From contig CP166131.1 of the NCBI GenBank assembly GCA_041228345.1, positions 2,101,001-2,165,000 of the forward strand: a stretch of 64,000 nt of DNA. The letters are read 5' to 3'. Shown here piece by piece: positions 9,375 to 17,598 of this stretch. Position numbers and translations under genes: made by a program. The stretch's first letter is position 1, and the number at the start of each line of letters is the position of its first letter. Source of the DNA: Alphaproteobacteria bacterium LSUCC0396 (GTDB lineage: Bacteria; Pseudomonadota; Alphaproteobacteria; Puniceispirillales; Puniceispirillaceae). The notes under the pieces were generated by a model, which did not search any database, was not told where the DNA came from, and saw nothing but the letters and a program-made list of their open reading frames with translations.

Positions 9375-9499
9375 AATATTGGGTGCCAATCCTGCGTGGC
9401 AGAGTTTGTGGATTTAACGCGGCCTTTATGGCCGAGCTTGGCTGGAAAGGCAATTGCCGATCTTGATAAAACAGCTGCCCCCTGCGTCGGTGCCGCTGA

Positions 9500-10810
9500 T
9501 CACGGGAATATATGGCTAGTTGCGGCGCCAGCCAATGCCGCAATACCAAGAAGCCAGAAAATGCCGACATTGCGGCCAAAGGCAAGCCATGCACAAAGCG
9601 CGGTAATTCCGATGACGCGAAAGTCAAAACTTGCAAGATCAGGCAGCAAAACCCGGATCATTCCAAACGCCATGATATCGGTCTTGGCAAACATTAAATG
9701 CAGCGTGAACCAAACAAATAAATTGGCAATTACCCCGACAACAGCCGCCATGATGCTGGCTAATGCGCCTTCAAGTCGTGGCTGATGGGTTAGCCAGTCA
9801 AGATAGGGTGCGCCAGCAAAAATCCATAAAAAACAGGGAACAAATGTCGCCCAGAGTGCAATCGCGGCACCGGCAATACCAGCGATGATGCCAGCCTGTT
9901 TGAATGCTGCCAGAAAGCCGACAAATTCGGTCACTAGGATCAATGGTCCGGGCGTCGTTTCGGCGAGGCCAAGCCCATCCATCATTTCGCTTGGCTTTAG
10001 CCAGCCAAGCTGTTCGACAACCGCCTGCGCCATATAGGCAAGCACAGCGTAGGCACCGCCAAATGTCACCACCGCTAGCTTGCTGAAGAAATAGCCAATT
10101 TCGGCCAGTAATGGCGCCTTTGCAAAAAGATCAATCGCCAATAGAGGGGCCCACCATACGACGATCCAAATCAGGATCATTTGGATTGTGTCCTGCGTTT
10201 TCGGCAATGGTGGCGGTGTGGTTGATTGGCGTTGGCTGGTGCTGACAAAACCATAAATTGCCGCCAGCGCAATAATCAACGGAAATGGCAGGGCAAGGGC
10301 GAGAATACCGCAAAACCCCAAAGCCGCAATGACCCATTGATGTGCTGCACGCAAGGTCTTTTGGGCAAGGCGAATCAGGGCTTGTGCCACAACCACCACA
10401 ATGGCTGCTTTTACCCCTAAGAAAACCGCATCAACAAGACCAAGGCTGCCGAAATAAACATAGATCAACCCGAGGCCAAGCATAATGAAAGCGCCGGGCA
10501 ACACAAACAGCAAGCCGGCAATCAAGCCACCAAGAACACCGTGCATCCGCCACCCCGCATAGGTCGCAAGCTGCATGGCTTCGGGCCCGGGAAGCAGCAT
10601 ACAAAAACTCAAACCGTTCAAAAACTGAGCTTCGCTGAGCCAACGGCGTTCGGCAACAATCATTCGGTGCATCAGCGCAATCTGCGCCGTTGGACCGCCA
10701 AAGGATAATAAGCCGATTTTGCCCCAGATCGTACTTGCCTTCAATAAAGGGGGGATCGGCGATGGTGGCGCGGTCGAAATTTTGGCCGAGATTTTAGATG
10801 AGGCTTTCAT
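9500..10810 (-). CDS. chrA: Chromate transporter family protein (ChrA, two-domain)
   Basis: This is an inner-membrane CHR-family transporter; characterised members export chromate. The 436 residues contain two homologous halves, each with the family motif. In the first half these are LLSFGGPTAQIALMH and FCMLLPGPEAMQLATYAG. In the second they are FGGAYAVLAYMA and LAETTPGPLILVTEFVGF. About ten to twelve hydrophobic segments are visible. The start is the ATG at 10810, immediately preceded by an in-frame TTG. Native substrate cannot be told from the sequence. It sits between the heparinase-like gene and purH on the same strand, as an addition to an otherwise conserved neighbourhood. Confidence 0.92.
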   Translation of the reverse strand: MKASSKISAKISTAPPSPIPPLLKASTIWGKIGLLSFGGPTAQIALMHRMIVAERRWLSEAQFLNGLSFCMLLPGPEAMQLATYAGWRMHGVLGGLIAGLLFVLPGAFIMLGLGLIYVYFGSLGLVDAVFLGVKAAIVVVVAQALIRLAQKTLRAAHQWVIAALGFCGILALALPFPLIIALAAIYGFVSTSQRQSTTPPPLPKTQDTIQMILIWIVVWWAPLLAIDLFAKAPLLAEIGYFFSKLAVVTFGGAYAVLAYMAQAVVEQLGWLKPSEMMDGLGLAETTPGPLILVTEFVGFLAAFKQAGIIAGIAGAAIALWATFVPCFLWIFAGAPYLDWLTHQPRLEGALASIMAAVVGVIANLFVWFTLHLMFAKTDIMAFGMIRVLLPDLASFDFRVIGITALCAWLAFGRNVGIFWLLGIAALAGAATSHIFP

Positions 10811-10906
10811 CAAAGATATAAACTTTCCGTCACTATCATCGTTTTGCTGTGGAATTCTTCGGCCGTGGGCAGGTTTTTACGAGCAGCGACCAGATATTTT
10901 AAGCTT

Positions 10907-10942
10907 GGGTCATTTTAAATCGGGTCGTTTTAAATCGGGTCA
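10907..10942. repeat. 15-bp tandem repeat spanning the heparinase-like stop codon
   Basis: The units GGGTCATTTTAAATC (10907-10921) and GGGTCGTTTTAAATC (10922-10936) differ at one base and are followed by a partial third copy (GGGTCATTG). The minus-strand heparinase-like gene ends at 10930, inside the second unit, so its last codons and stop are part of the array. Confidence 0.88.
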
Positions 10943-12513
10943 TTGCGTTGAAAGGCCCATTTCACATTAACCGCGCCAATTGACCGGATATCGGCAAGCG
11001 GCGCATTTAAGACAATTTGCTGGCAGTTCATACGCCCGCTTGGATCAAAAAACAGCGATGTATCCAATGATACCGCCGCGCTGCAACGGAATACCCAGCC
11101 AGCCCGATTACCCCGAATCTTTATCAAAATCCGCTGATCTCGAAGCATAGCCGCGGTTACGCGCGGATGTAAATGAAACCGAATAACCGCCAAACGGGCA
11201 ATTTCGCCCGGTGCGCCGGTATATTCTAACTGGTCAGCACCACGAAGATTGCCGCCGCCGGTCGACAGATAAAGTTTACGATGATGAATGATACCGTGTG
11301 ATTGCTCATAGCCTTTGTGGCTGGCAACAGCCAACAATCCGCCTTCGGCTGGCCCCATTTCAATATTGTCAACTTCAGCAAACCGGCCAGCATTAAAATC
11401 AGACGAGTTTTGCCCATCAAGGGTCAGCGTGGAATGGGCCTTGGTTGAACAGAGCAGGCGTTGCAAATTTGGATCATTGCTGGCCTGTCCCGGATTGATA
11501 ACCAGTAAATTTTGTCCAACAGCAAATTCAAACCCCAAGGTGCCAAGCCCGGCTACCTCGGCATCGGCTTCGGGCTTGCCGACATCCATAATGATTGTCG
11601 AGCGGCCTGACGAAAACCGCAGAAAACCGCTATGGGGTGCTTGTTGTAACAGCTTGCCTTTCTGGCCAGCGCGCGCCAATGTTTCCTCGATTATGTTGGG
11701 ATTGGAAACGCCGGCACCGTTAAACCGCGCAAACTGGCCATCCGCATGACGCCACATCCGGCAGATTGAGCCCATTTTGGCAATCGTTCGATCAAGCCAC
11801 GCCAATTGTTCGAGTTCATTGGCAAGGCCGGTATTCCGAATTTCGATCAGGTCGCGCATGACCGCCAGATGCTTGTCCGCCATCCGGCTTTTATGGCCGC
11901 CATCGGCATAGAGCATGCCATCAACCAACGGCACCAAAAATTCCATCAGATTGTCGAGATCATCAGCATCAGCACCAAGCGCAGCCTCGGCAATGATTAA
12001 TCCGCGCAGTGCGGTTACGCGGGCGTTGTGATCATGCAGACGTTTCCAGTCAATCGCTAAACAGCTTGCTTGCAATCGAATAGACTCGCTGATTAGCTGC
12101 TGAAACGCCTCATCACCAGACTGGCCATACCAATCGTAACAAAACACCAGAGTGGCAAGCCGCTGTCCCATGATATCGGGCTGCCAGCTTTTGGCGGTCC
12201 AGCGGCTGTTCAGCTTTAGCCAGTTGGTGATTAAACTTCGTGCGCGGCTGCGAGCCTGACTGCCGCCAAAGCTGCGCAGGTCGCGCAGCCAATCAAAATT
12301 GTCAAACCCTTCGCTGGTGACCCGCCAGCTTGATCCGCTGGTCATGATCTGCGAGCCTGTACTGGCTGATCCGCGCCAATGATCGGCAAAGCCGGTGATG
12401 GGCTCAATCTTACGGGCGGCGCGCAAACTCCACAAAAACAGGCCCGAATGTCGAAACAGCTGCTCAAGTCTGCCGACGCGCCATTTATCCGGTTTTTTGC
12501 TCAGTTTTGCCAT
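10930..12513 (-). CDS. Heparinase II/III-like family protein
   Basis: This 527-residue protein resembles the alphaproteobacterial heparinase II/III-like family encoded beside rsmB and purH. An N-terminal alpha-helical toroid-like region contains W-rich segments, DWLRDLR and RLHDHNARVTALRG (about 178-191), which fits a lyase-type active region. The C-terminal half, from about 290, is beta-rich with GFLRFSSGRSTIIMDVG and HPRVTAAMLRDQRILIKIRG. No signal peptide is evident. Family members are thought to act on acidic polysaccharide, possibly during cell-envelope turnover; the substrate here is unknown. Its last codons fall inside a 15-bp tandem repeat and a 14-bp array lies just before its start. 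Confidence 0.8.
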   Translation of the reverse strand: MAKLSKKPDKWRVGRLEQLFRHSGLFLWSLRAARKIEPITGFADHWRGSASTGSQIMTSGSSWRVTSEGFDNFDWLRDLRSFGGSQARSRARSLITNWLKLNSRWTAKSWQPDIMGQRLATLVFCYDWYGQSGDEAFQQLISESIRLQASCLAIDWKRLHDHNARVTALRGLIIAEAALGADADDLDNLMEFLVPLVDGMLYADGGHKSRMADKHLAVMRDLIEIRNTGLANELEQLAWLDRTIAKMGSICRMWRHADGQFARFNGAGVSNPNIIEETLARAGQKGKLLQQAPHSGFLRFSSGRSTIIMDVGKPEADAEVAGLGTLGFEFAVGQNLLVINPGQASNDPNLQRLLCSTKAHSTLTLDGQNSSDFNAGRFAEVDNIEMGPAEGGLLAVASHKGYEQSHGIIHHRKLYLSTGGGNLRGADQLEYTGAPGEIARLAVIRFHLHPRVTAAMLRDQRILIKIRGNRAGWVFRCSAAVSLDTSLFFDPSGRMNCQQIVLNAPLADIRSIGAVNVKWAFQRNDPI

Positions 12514-12518
12514 AACCG

Positions 12519-12588
12519 CCTGTTTTTACGTTCCTGTCGTTACGCCCCTGCTGCTGCGCCCCTGTTGTTACGTTTCTGTTGTCACCCC
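12519..12588. repeat. 14-bp tandem repeat array, five copies
   Basis: Five consecutive 14-base units occupy most of the gap between rsmB and the heparinase-like gene: CCTGTTTTTACGTT, CCTGTCGTTACGCC, CCTGCTGCTGCGCC, CCTGTTGTTACGTT and TCTGTTGTCACCCC. The units share a CTGnTGnTACG-like core. The array begins six bases before the heparinase-like start codon (minus strand), so it would lie in that gene's 5' leader or ribosome-binding region. Confidence 0.9.
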
Positions 12589-12614
12589 CCTAACGGCGTG
12601 ACTATCCGATTATG

Positions 12615-14204
12615 CTATCCTAACGATATTAACCGCGCGATAAAAAACCCATCAACCCCGCCAATGTCTTCATAGTCACTTGGTAGAATGCGAACATAGC
12701 CCTGATCGGTGATCGAGCGCGCAAATATGCCAGCCTCTTCAGGCGTGACCGGATCAATGGCAAAGCGTCCCTCGGCCGCATCCATAGAGGCGTCGATAAT
12801 GTCTTCGCCTTCTTCTGGTTGTAGCGAACAGGTCGCATAGACCATGCGGCCACCAGCCCGAAGCCAGCCAAGCGCCGTGGTCGCAAGATTCCACTGAATT
12901 TGTTGTAATGCAACGATATCTTCGGCTTCACGCTGGTTCAAAATGTCAGGTCGCCGCCGCACGGTTCCAGTTGCCGAGCAAGGAGCATCGACAAGCACTG
13001 CATCAACAGGTATTTCGGGGGTGTAGGCAGCGCCATCAGCAAGCACCAGAGTGGCTGGAAGTTTAAGCCGTTTCAGATTGCGGCGCAGACGGTCAAGGCG
13101 TTTGCGGCTATTATCAATCGCGGTAACCTTTGCGCCAGCCGCAATCAACTGTGCAGTTTTGCCGCCAGGTGCCGCACATAAATCAATAACATCTTTATCA
13201 GTAATCTCTCCAAGCAAGCGCGCTGGCAGCGCTGCGGCGGCATCTTGTACCCACCATGCACCATCCTCAAACCCGGCCAGTAATGACGGGTCGCCATCAA
13301 ATTCACGGCGCAGCGTATGATGGTCAATGACGCGGGCCTCCAGCTTTGCCGCCCAGCCCTCGGCATCGGCCTTGACTGAAATATCAAGCGGTGGCGGCAG
13401 CATCGCAAGGCCGGCGATTGCCGTTGCTTTTTCAACGCCCCAATAATGCCGCCAGCTTTGTTGCAGCCAGCCCGGCAGATTATCCATATGGCTGGTCGCA
13501 TCAAACAGGGCTTCACCTTCGCGGGTGAGGCGGCGCATCACCGCATTGGCTAGTCCGCATAGCCGGTCAAATCCGGTTTGGCGCATTAATTCAACAGTGC
13601 TGTCAACGGCGGCGTGCGCGCCGGTTTTTAGCAATAGGATCTGTGCCGCGCCCATCAGCAGAACAAAATTGGCATTGGCCTGCGCACCGAACGGTTTGCG
13701 CGAAACCAGCGGGGCAAGCACCTTTTCCAATTGCCCGCGATGCCGCAGGCTAGTTGTTGCCAACAACCGCACAAAACGGCGATCGCGATCCTCAAGTTTC
13801 GGCAGATCAGGGTTGGATGACAGCGCCTTATCTAGCTGCACACCCTCGTCGACGGCGACCAGCAGATCATAAACAATGCGGCGACTGGCTAGGCTGGGTG
13901 GGGTCGGTTTTTTTGCCGCAGCATCTGGCTTCTTTGCCGCCGGTTTTCTGGATGGTTCTTGTCCTGCTTTGCCAGAACTCTTGTCAAAACTCTTGGCTTT
14001 ACCCTTGCCTGCGGCATCGGCGGTATTTCTGCGCGGCCTATTCGCGTCGTTTTTCGATGCTGGCTGGCGTGAAGGCGGCACCTTTGATGCGCGGTTTTCG
14101 CTATTGTCTGATGGTTGCGGTTTGCTGGCGCGCCCGGACGTTTCCAAACGCAGCAAAGGTTTGTCGAGGCGTGTCGGGGTCGATGGGGTTTTTCGATCAG
14201 ACAT
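12615..14204 (-). CDS. rsmB: 16S rRNA (cytosine-967-C5) methyltransferase RsmB
   Basis: RsmB is a SAM-dependent RNA m5C methyltransferase. A NusB-like RNA-binding domain follows a basic low-complexity tail of about 95 residues (Lys/Pro/Ala-rich, with KPAAKKPDAAAKK). The catalytic domain shows the SAM site DLCAAPGGKTAQL and two family cysteines in PCSATGTVRRRPD and YATCSLQPEEGE. The start at ATG 14204 (529 residues, MSDRKTP) is preferred: the frame extends to 14351, but that would overlap the divergent DUF1674 gene and adds no conserved sequence. It is the likely first gene of the rsmB-heparinase-chrA-purH series. Confidence 0.93.
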   Translation of the reverse strand: MSDRKTPSTPTRLDKPLLRLETSGRASKPQPSDNSENRASKVPPSRQPASKNDANRPRRNTADAAGKGKAKSFDKSSGKAGQEPSRKPAAKKPDAAAKKPTPPSLASRRIVYDLLVAVDEGVQLDKALSSNPDLPKLEDRDRRFVRLLATTSLRHRGQLEKVLAPLVSRKPFGAQANANFVLLMGAAQILLLKTGAHAAVDSTVELMRQTGFDRLCGLANAVMRRLTREGEALFDATSHMDNLPGWLQQSWRHYWGVEKATAIAGLAMLPPPLDISVKADAEGWAAKLEARVIDHHTLRREFDGDPSLLAGFEDGAWWVQDAAAALPARLLGEITDKDVIDLCAAPGGKTAQLIAAGAKVTAIDNSRKRLDRLRRNLKRLKLPATLVLADGAAYTPEIPVDAVLVDAPCSATGTVRRRPDILNQREAEDIVALQQIQWNLATTALGWLRAGGRMVYATCSLQPEEGEDIIDASMDAAEGRFAIDPVTPEEAGIFARSITDQGYVRILPSDYEDIGGVDGFFIARLISLG

Positions 14205-14281
14205 TGAAAATTCCGCTGGATCAGCCGCATAATATAGCTGATATCTTGTTTTTGGCAGTTTAAAGGGGCATATACCCAAAT

Positions 14282-14470
14282 ATGGAAAGAGACAAGAAAA
14301 ACACGCCATTGCCGGCCGCCGAGATGCAGCCAGAGCTGGTGCAAAACACAAATGATCCGGCCAAACAGAACGATGCTGGTGAAATGCCGCCCGAAATTAA
14401 TGGCCCAAAAGGTCCTGAGCCAACGCGCTATGGTGATTGGGAACAAAAGGGACGCTGTACCGATTTTTAG
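14282..14470 (+). CDS. DUF1674 / succinate dehydrogenase assembly factor 4-like protein
   Basis: This 62-residue protein ends with the DUF1674 signature (GPEPTRYGDWEQKGRCTDF). In mitochondria the homologue SdhAF4 binds flavinylated SdhA before succinate dehydrogenase assembly, and the bacterial proteins are presumed to do the same. The N-terminal 35 residues are acidic, Pro/Asn-rich and poorly conserved, as is typical. It is divergent from rsmB with 77 bases between the starts and is followed by DUF1491. Length and the near-invariant C-terminus make the family call firm. Confidence 0.9.
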   Translation: MERDKKNTPLPAAEMQPELVQNTNDPAKQNDAGEMPPEINGPKGPEPTRYGDWEQKGRCTDF

Positions 14471-14510
14471 GCGTTTGGCTATTTGCCTGACCAGTAGGTA
14501 AGATGAAGCG

Positions 14511-14837
14511 ATGACACGGGTAAAATCGGGTATTTTAGTAAGTGCGGCATTACGCTATGCAAGCGCTAACCTGATCGATTGTGTTCTGACGCGCCGTGGT
14601 GATGCTGATGCTGGCGCGATTTTTGTGCATATTGATACGCTGGATGGACGGCATAAACTGCTGGCACGCAGCCTTGATTTCGATGGCAATTATGTGTGGC
14701 GGGTTATCACCAGCACAGAATGGGTCGATGCTCAAGCCGCCGAGGACAGGCTTGCTGCTGAAATGAAAATGGATAATGATGCGTTTATCGTTGCCATATG
14801 TGACGCAAAGGCGCGTAATCCGTTTGATCTGCTGTGA
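14511..14837 (+). CDS. DUF1491 family protein
   Basis: This 108-residue protein matches the alphaproteobacterial DUF1491 family. Supporting stretches are SAALRYASANL near residue 12, a Lys/Arg-Gly-Asp-Ala-Asp-Ala-Gly turn (RRGDADAGAIF), the W-R-V/D-region VWRVITSTEW, and the terminal ARNPFDLL. It is soluble with no signal peptide. Function is unknown. It follows DUF1674 by 40 bases and precedes dusA by 36, so cotranscription is plausible but does not reveal a role. Confidence 0.8.
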   Translation: MTRVKSGILVSAALRYASANLIDCVLTRRGDADAGAIFVHIDTLDGRHKLLARSLDFDGNYVWRVITSTEWVDAQAAEDRLAAEMKMDNDAFIVAICDAKARNPFDLL

Positions 14838-14873
14838 GTTGGCAATTGCTGCAAGGATGCGTATAAAGCCCTC

Positions 14874-15878
14874 ATGACCAAGCACCAGAAAACAGATGTC
14901 ATTGACCGCCGCCTTTGTGTGGCCCCAATGATGGATTGGACTGATCGGCATTGCCGCGTCTTTCATCGGCATCTTGCGCCGAATGCGCTGTTATTTACTG
15001 AAATGGTTACAGCGGAGGCGATTATCCATGGCGACCTTGAAAGATTGCTTGGTCATGATTTGATCGAGCATCCGCTGGTTCTGCAGCTGGGTGGCAGTCA
15101 GCCGGAACGGCTAGCGCTGGCGGTTCAGCGGGCAGCGGAATGGGGTTTTGCCGAGATTAACCTGAATGTTGGTTGCCCATCTGATCGTGTGCAATCGGGC
15201 AGGTTTGGTGCCTGCCTGATGGCCGAGCCCGAATTGGTGGCGGAGTGCTGTGCGGCGATGATGGCGGCAAGCGCGCTGCCGATCACGGTCAAATGCCGGA
15301 TTGGCATCGACGATATGGACGCCGAGGCTGGACTGGACCGGTTTATAGATCTGGTCGCAGGGGCTGGGGTTGGGGTGTTCTATCTTCATGCCCGCAAAGC
15401 GTGGCTAAAAGGATTGAGCCCCAAGGAAAACCGGAATATTCCGCCGCTTGATTATGATCGGGCCCGCCGCCTTGCATCGCGCCGCGATGATCTGGCAATT
15501 ATTTTGAATGGCGGCTTGGAAACGACTGACCAAATCGCTGTTGAGCGGGATGGGTTTGCTGGTGTCATGCTTGGGCGTGCAGCCTACCGGACGCCTTATC
15601 TTTTAACTGCAATTTCCGATGATTTTTTTGCCGCAACGCCGCCAAGTCGGCAACAAGTGGCCGAGGCCATGGCCGACTATGCCGACAAAATGACGGCAAA
15701 TAATGTTCCGCTTCATAGTATTACGCGTCATATGCTTGGGCTTTATGCAGGGCAGCGCGGTGCCAAACATTGGCGCCGGCAACTAGGCGAGCAGGCGCGC
15801 CTTGCCCAAGATGGCGGCGGCTTTATTCGCCAGACTGTTGAAGAATGCGAAATCTTGGCCGCAAGATTGGCAGCATAG
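14874..15878 (+). CDS. dusA: tRNA-dihydrouridine(20/20a) synthase DusA
   Basis: This flavoenzyme reduces uridines in the tRNA D-loop. The 334-residue protein has the FMN-binding start (CVAPMMDWTDRHCR), the catalytic Cys101 in LNVGCPS, and the DusA-type segment HARKAWLKGLSPKENR-x-IPPLDY. The late flavin-binding motif NGG and GVMLGRAAY are also present. Length is normal for DusA. Its stop codon falls in a 15-bp tandem repeat that continues into the intergenic region. Confidence 0.95.
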   Translation: MTKHQKTDVIDRRLCVAPMMDWTDRHCRVFHRHLAPNALLFTEMVTAEAIIHGDLERLLGHDLIEHPLVLQLGGSQPERLALAVQRAAEWGFAEINLNVGCPSDRVQSGRFGACLMAEPELVAECCAAMMAASALPITVKCRIGIDDMDAEAGLDRFIDLVAGAGVGVFYLHARKAWLKGLSPKENRNIPPLDYDRARRLASRRDDLAIILNGGLETTDQIAVERDGFAGVMLGRAAYRTPYLLTAISDDFFAATPPSRQQVAEAMADYADKMTANNVPLHSITRHMLGLYAGQRGAKHWRRQLGEQARLAQDGGGFIRQTVEECEILAARLAA

Positions 15879-15903
15879 AGGTTGGCTGCATAAAGGTTGG
15901 ACG
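15865..15903. repeat. 15-bp tandem repeat spanning the dusA stop codon
   Basis: The units GATTGGCAGCATAGA (15865-15879) and GGTTGGCTGCATAAA (15880-15894), plus a partial third unit (GGTTGGACG), run through the dusA stop codon at 15876-15878. The first two match at 12 of 15 positions. Confidence 0.8.
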
Positions 15904-15975
15904 ATTTATATGTTGTGATGGCCTCTGCGGTCGATGCAGGACTTACCGAATAATGTCGATGTTTGAAATGATGGA

Positions 15976-16578
15976 ATGGTTAAAAATATGAACGATCAAA
16001 CCCCGTCGGTTAAATCTGACAACGCGGCTAGCCCGCCGTCAAATGGGCGGCGTATGCTGCTGGATTTTGGCCCTCTTCTGCTGTTTTTCGGTGCCAATTA
16101 CCTCTATAGCGATCTGATGTTTAGTGTGAAGGTGCTGGTGGCGGCAACCGTGGTTTCGCTGGGCATAAGCTGGGTTTCTGAGCGGCGAATACCGATGATG
16201 GCCGCGTTTGGCTGTGGCGCGCTGGTGTTTTTCGCCGGATTGACGCTATATTTTGACAATGAGCTGTTCATCAAGGTCAAGCCGACCATCCTGACCTTGA
16301 TGTTTGCCGCAGCGATTGCCGGAGGGCGCGCGCTCGGCCGGAACCCGCTTGCCGCGATCATGGGGACACAGATCAAGCTGACCGATGCGGGTTGGCGCAT
16401 GATGAGCTGGCTGTGGGTGGCGATGTTTGGCTGTTCAGCGCTTGCCAATGAAATTGCGTGGCGGACGCTCAGCACTGATGCATGGGTGACCTTTAAGGTG
16501 TTTGGTCTTACCGGTATTTCGCTGGCCTTTATCGTGATTAGCTTGCCAATTATTCATAAGCACCAAATTGTGGATTAA
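15976..16578 (+). CDS. YciB/intracellular septation protein A family membrane protein
   Basis: This 200-residue polytopic membrane protein belongs to the YciB (IspZ) family. It shows LLLFFGANYLYSDLM at the first membrane helix and later FDNELFIKVKPTILTLMFAA, followed by LTDAGWRMMSWLWVAMFG and ANEIAWR. These match the family core (KP-T-I near the middle and W-x-x-L/N-E near the fourth helix). Five or so membrane segments are visible. YciB proteins influence septum formation and envelope integrity. Starts at codons 1 (15976) or 4 (ATG) are both possible. No partner gene is adjacent. Confidence 0.87.
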   Translation: MVKNMNDQTPSVKSDNAASPPSNGRRMLLDFGPLLLFFGANYLYSDLMFSVKVLVAATVVSLGISWVSERRIPMMAAFGCGALVFFAGLTLYFDNELFIKVKPTILTLMFAAAIAGGRALGRNPLAAIMGTQIKLTDAGWRMMSWLWVAMFGCSALANEIAWRTLSTDAWVTFKVFGLTGISLAFIVISLPIIHKHQIVD

Positions 16579-16678
16579 TCACCAACGCGACGTCATGATG
16601 GCAATGTGGCAGCATTTTGCCGGGTGAAATGTCGTAAAATACGCGCTTTTGTCGATCCAAGTACATATTCGGTCGGCC

Positions 16679-16694
16679 TGACCTTACATGGTCA
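16679..16694. promoter_or_regulatory. Inverted repeat, possible operator
   Basis: TGACC and GGTCA form a perfect 5-base dyad around TTACAT, about 200 bases upstream of the corrinoid protein gene. Size and symmetry would suit a dimeric regulator, but a 5-base dyad also arises by chance. Confidence 0.25.
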
Positions 16695-16859
16695 AGTTTA
16701 GTTTCTTCACATAATTTGAGATTAGAATGAAGAGGGTCAGCGTCACTGCTAACCAAGTTTTAGAATGTGTTACATTTTGGGTTGCCGGAATGAAATTGGA
16801 GGCTAGACTGCGCAGACACCGAGCGTCCAGCCAAGAGTTGCGTTAGGGCTAAATGGTCA

Positions 16860-16875
16860 CGGCAGAGAGCTGCCG
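16860..16875 (+). promoter_or_regulatory. Hairpin next to the ribosome-binding site of the corrinoid protein gene
   Basis: CGGCAG and CTGCCG pair perfectly around an AGAG tetraloop. The stem ends six to eight bases before the AAGGA ribosome-binding site. It is not followed by a T-run, so it is not a terminator; it could stabilise the 5' end of the mRNA or tune translation. Confidence 0.4.
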
Positions 16876-16893
16876 GTAAAAAAGGAAATGATC

Positions 16894-17598
16894 ATGGCTG
16901 ATGAAGATGAAATTATTCTAGCTGATTTGGATGATGATGAACTTGTCCAGCAGATGCATGACGACCTTTATGACGGTATGCAGGATGAAATTGTCGAAGG
17001 TGTCGAAATTCTACTCGGGCGGGGATGGACACCTTATGATGTCCTGACCAAGGCTCTGGTCGAAGGGATGACCATTGTTGGCATCGATTTCCGTGATGGC
17101 ATCTTGTTTGTGCCCGAAGTTTTGATGGCGGCGAATGCGATGAAGGCTGGCATGGGTATTCTGCGTCCATTGCTGGCAGAAACCGGTGCGCCGCGCGTTG
17201 GAACCATGGTAATCGGCACGGTCAAGGGCGACATCCATGATATCGGCAAAAACCTTGTATCGATGATGCTTGAGGGTGCCGGTTTTGATGTGATTGATCT
17301 TGGCATCAATAACCCGGTAGAAAACTATCTTGACGCGCTGGAAAAGCATAAGCCTGACATTCTTGGGATGTCGGCACTTTTAACCACCACTATGCCCTAT
17401 ATGAAAGTGGTTGTGGATGCGTTGGTCGAAAAGGGCATCCGTGACGATTATATCGTTCTTGTTGGTGGTGCACCATTGAACGAAGCCTTTGCCGAATCGG
17501 TTGGTGCCGATGCTTATTGCCGTGATGCGGCGGTGGCCGTCGAAACCGCCAAGGAAATGATCAAGGCTAAATTGGAACGTGAACAAGCAGCAGGCTAA
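16894..17598 (+). CDS. Corrinoid (cobalamin-binding) methyltransferase protein, MtxC type
   Basis: This is the small methyl-carrier of a corrinoid methyltransferase system. It accepts a methyl group on Co(I) from a substrate-specific MtxB protein and hands it on to a second methyltransferase. From the ATG at 16894 it has 234 residues. An acidic N-terminus leads into a four-helix cap domain (about 25-95). A Rossmann B12 domain follows, with the DxHxxG motif (GDIHDIGKN, lower-ligand His near 115), the S-x-L segment MSALLTTTM and VGGAP. The upstream ATG at 16888 sits too close to the AAGGA. It overlaps the DUF1638 start by 20 bases, indicating translational coupling. Confidence 0.93.
   Translation: MADEDEIILADLDDDELVQQMHDDLYDGMQDEIVEGVEILLGRGWTPYDVLTKALVEGMTIVGIDFRDGILFVPEVLMAANAMKAGMGILRPLLAETGAPRVGTMVIGTVKGDIHDIGKNLVSMMLEGAGFDVIDLGINNPVENYLDALEKHKPDILGMSALLTTTMPYMKVVVDALVEKGIRDDYIVLVGGAPLNEAFAESVGADAYCRDAAVAVETAKEMIKAKLEREQAAG

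Larger units (their letters stand above)
16579..16893. other. Leader/intergenic region before the corrinoid methyl-transfer module
   Basis: This 315-base region precedes the module and is the most likely place for its promoter and control sites. It holds an inverted repeat TGACC-N6-GGTCA at 16679-16694 and a tight hairpin at 16860-16875 just before the ribosome-binding site. I searched by eye for cobalamin, SAM-II/SAM-V and glycine riboswitch features and saw none that satisfied their conserved cores. No credible gene is present. Confidence 0.5.

Noticed and set aside
12519-12588. CRISPR-like array
   Set aside because: Units are only 14 bp, contiguous without spacers, and no cas gene is present; it is a simple tandem repeat.
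16550-16756. 68-codon minus-strand frame in the leader of the corrinoid module
   Set aside because: It overlaps the end of the YciB-like gene, has no family resemblance and no good ribosome-binding site.
16579-16893. SAM-II/SAM-V or cobalamin riboswitch before the corrinoid module
   Set aside because: The hairpin before the ribosome-binding site has a four-base loop and cannot form the SAM-II/V pseudoknot; no B12-box-like core was found. A covariance-model search would be decisive.
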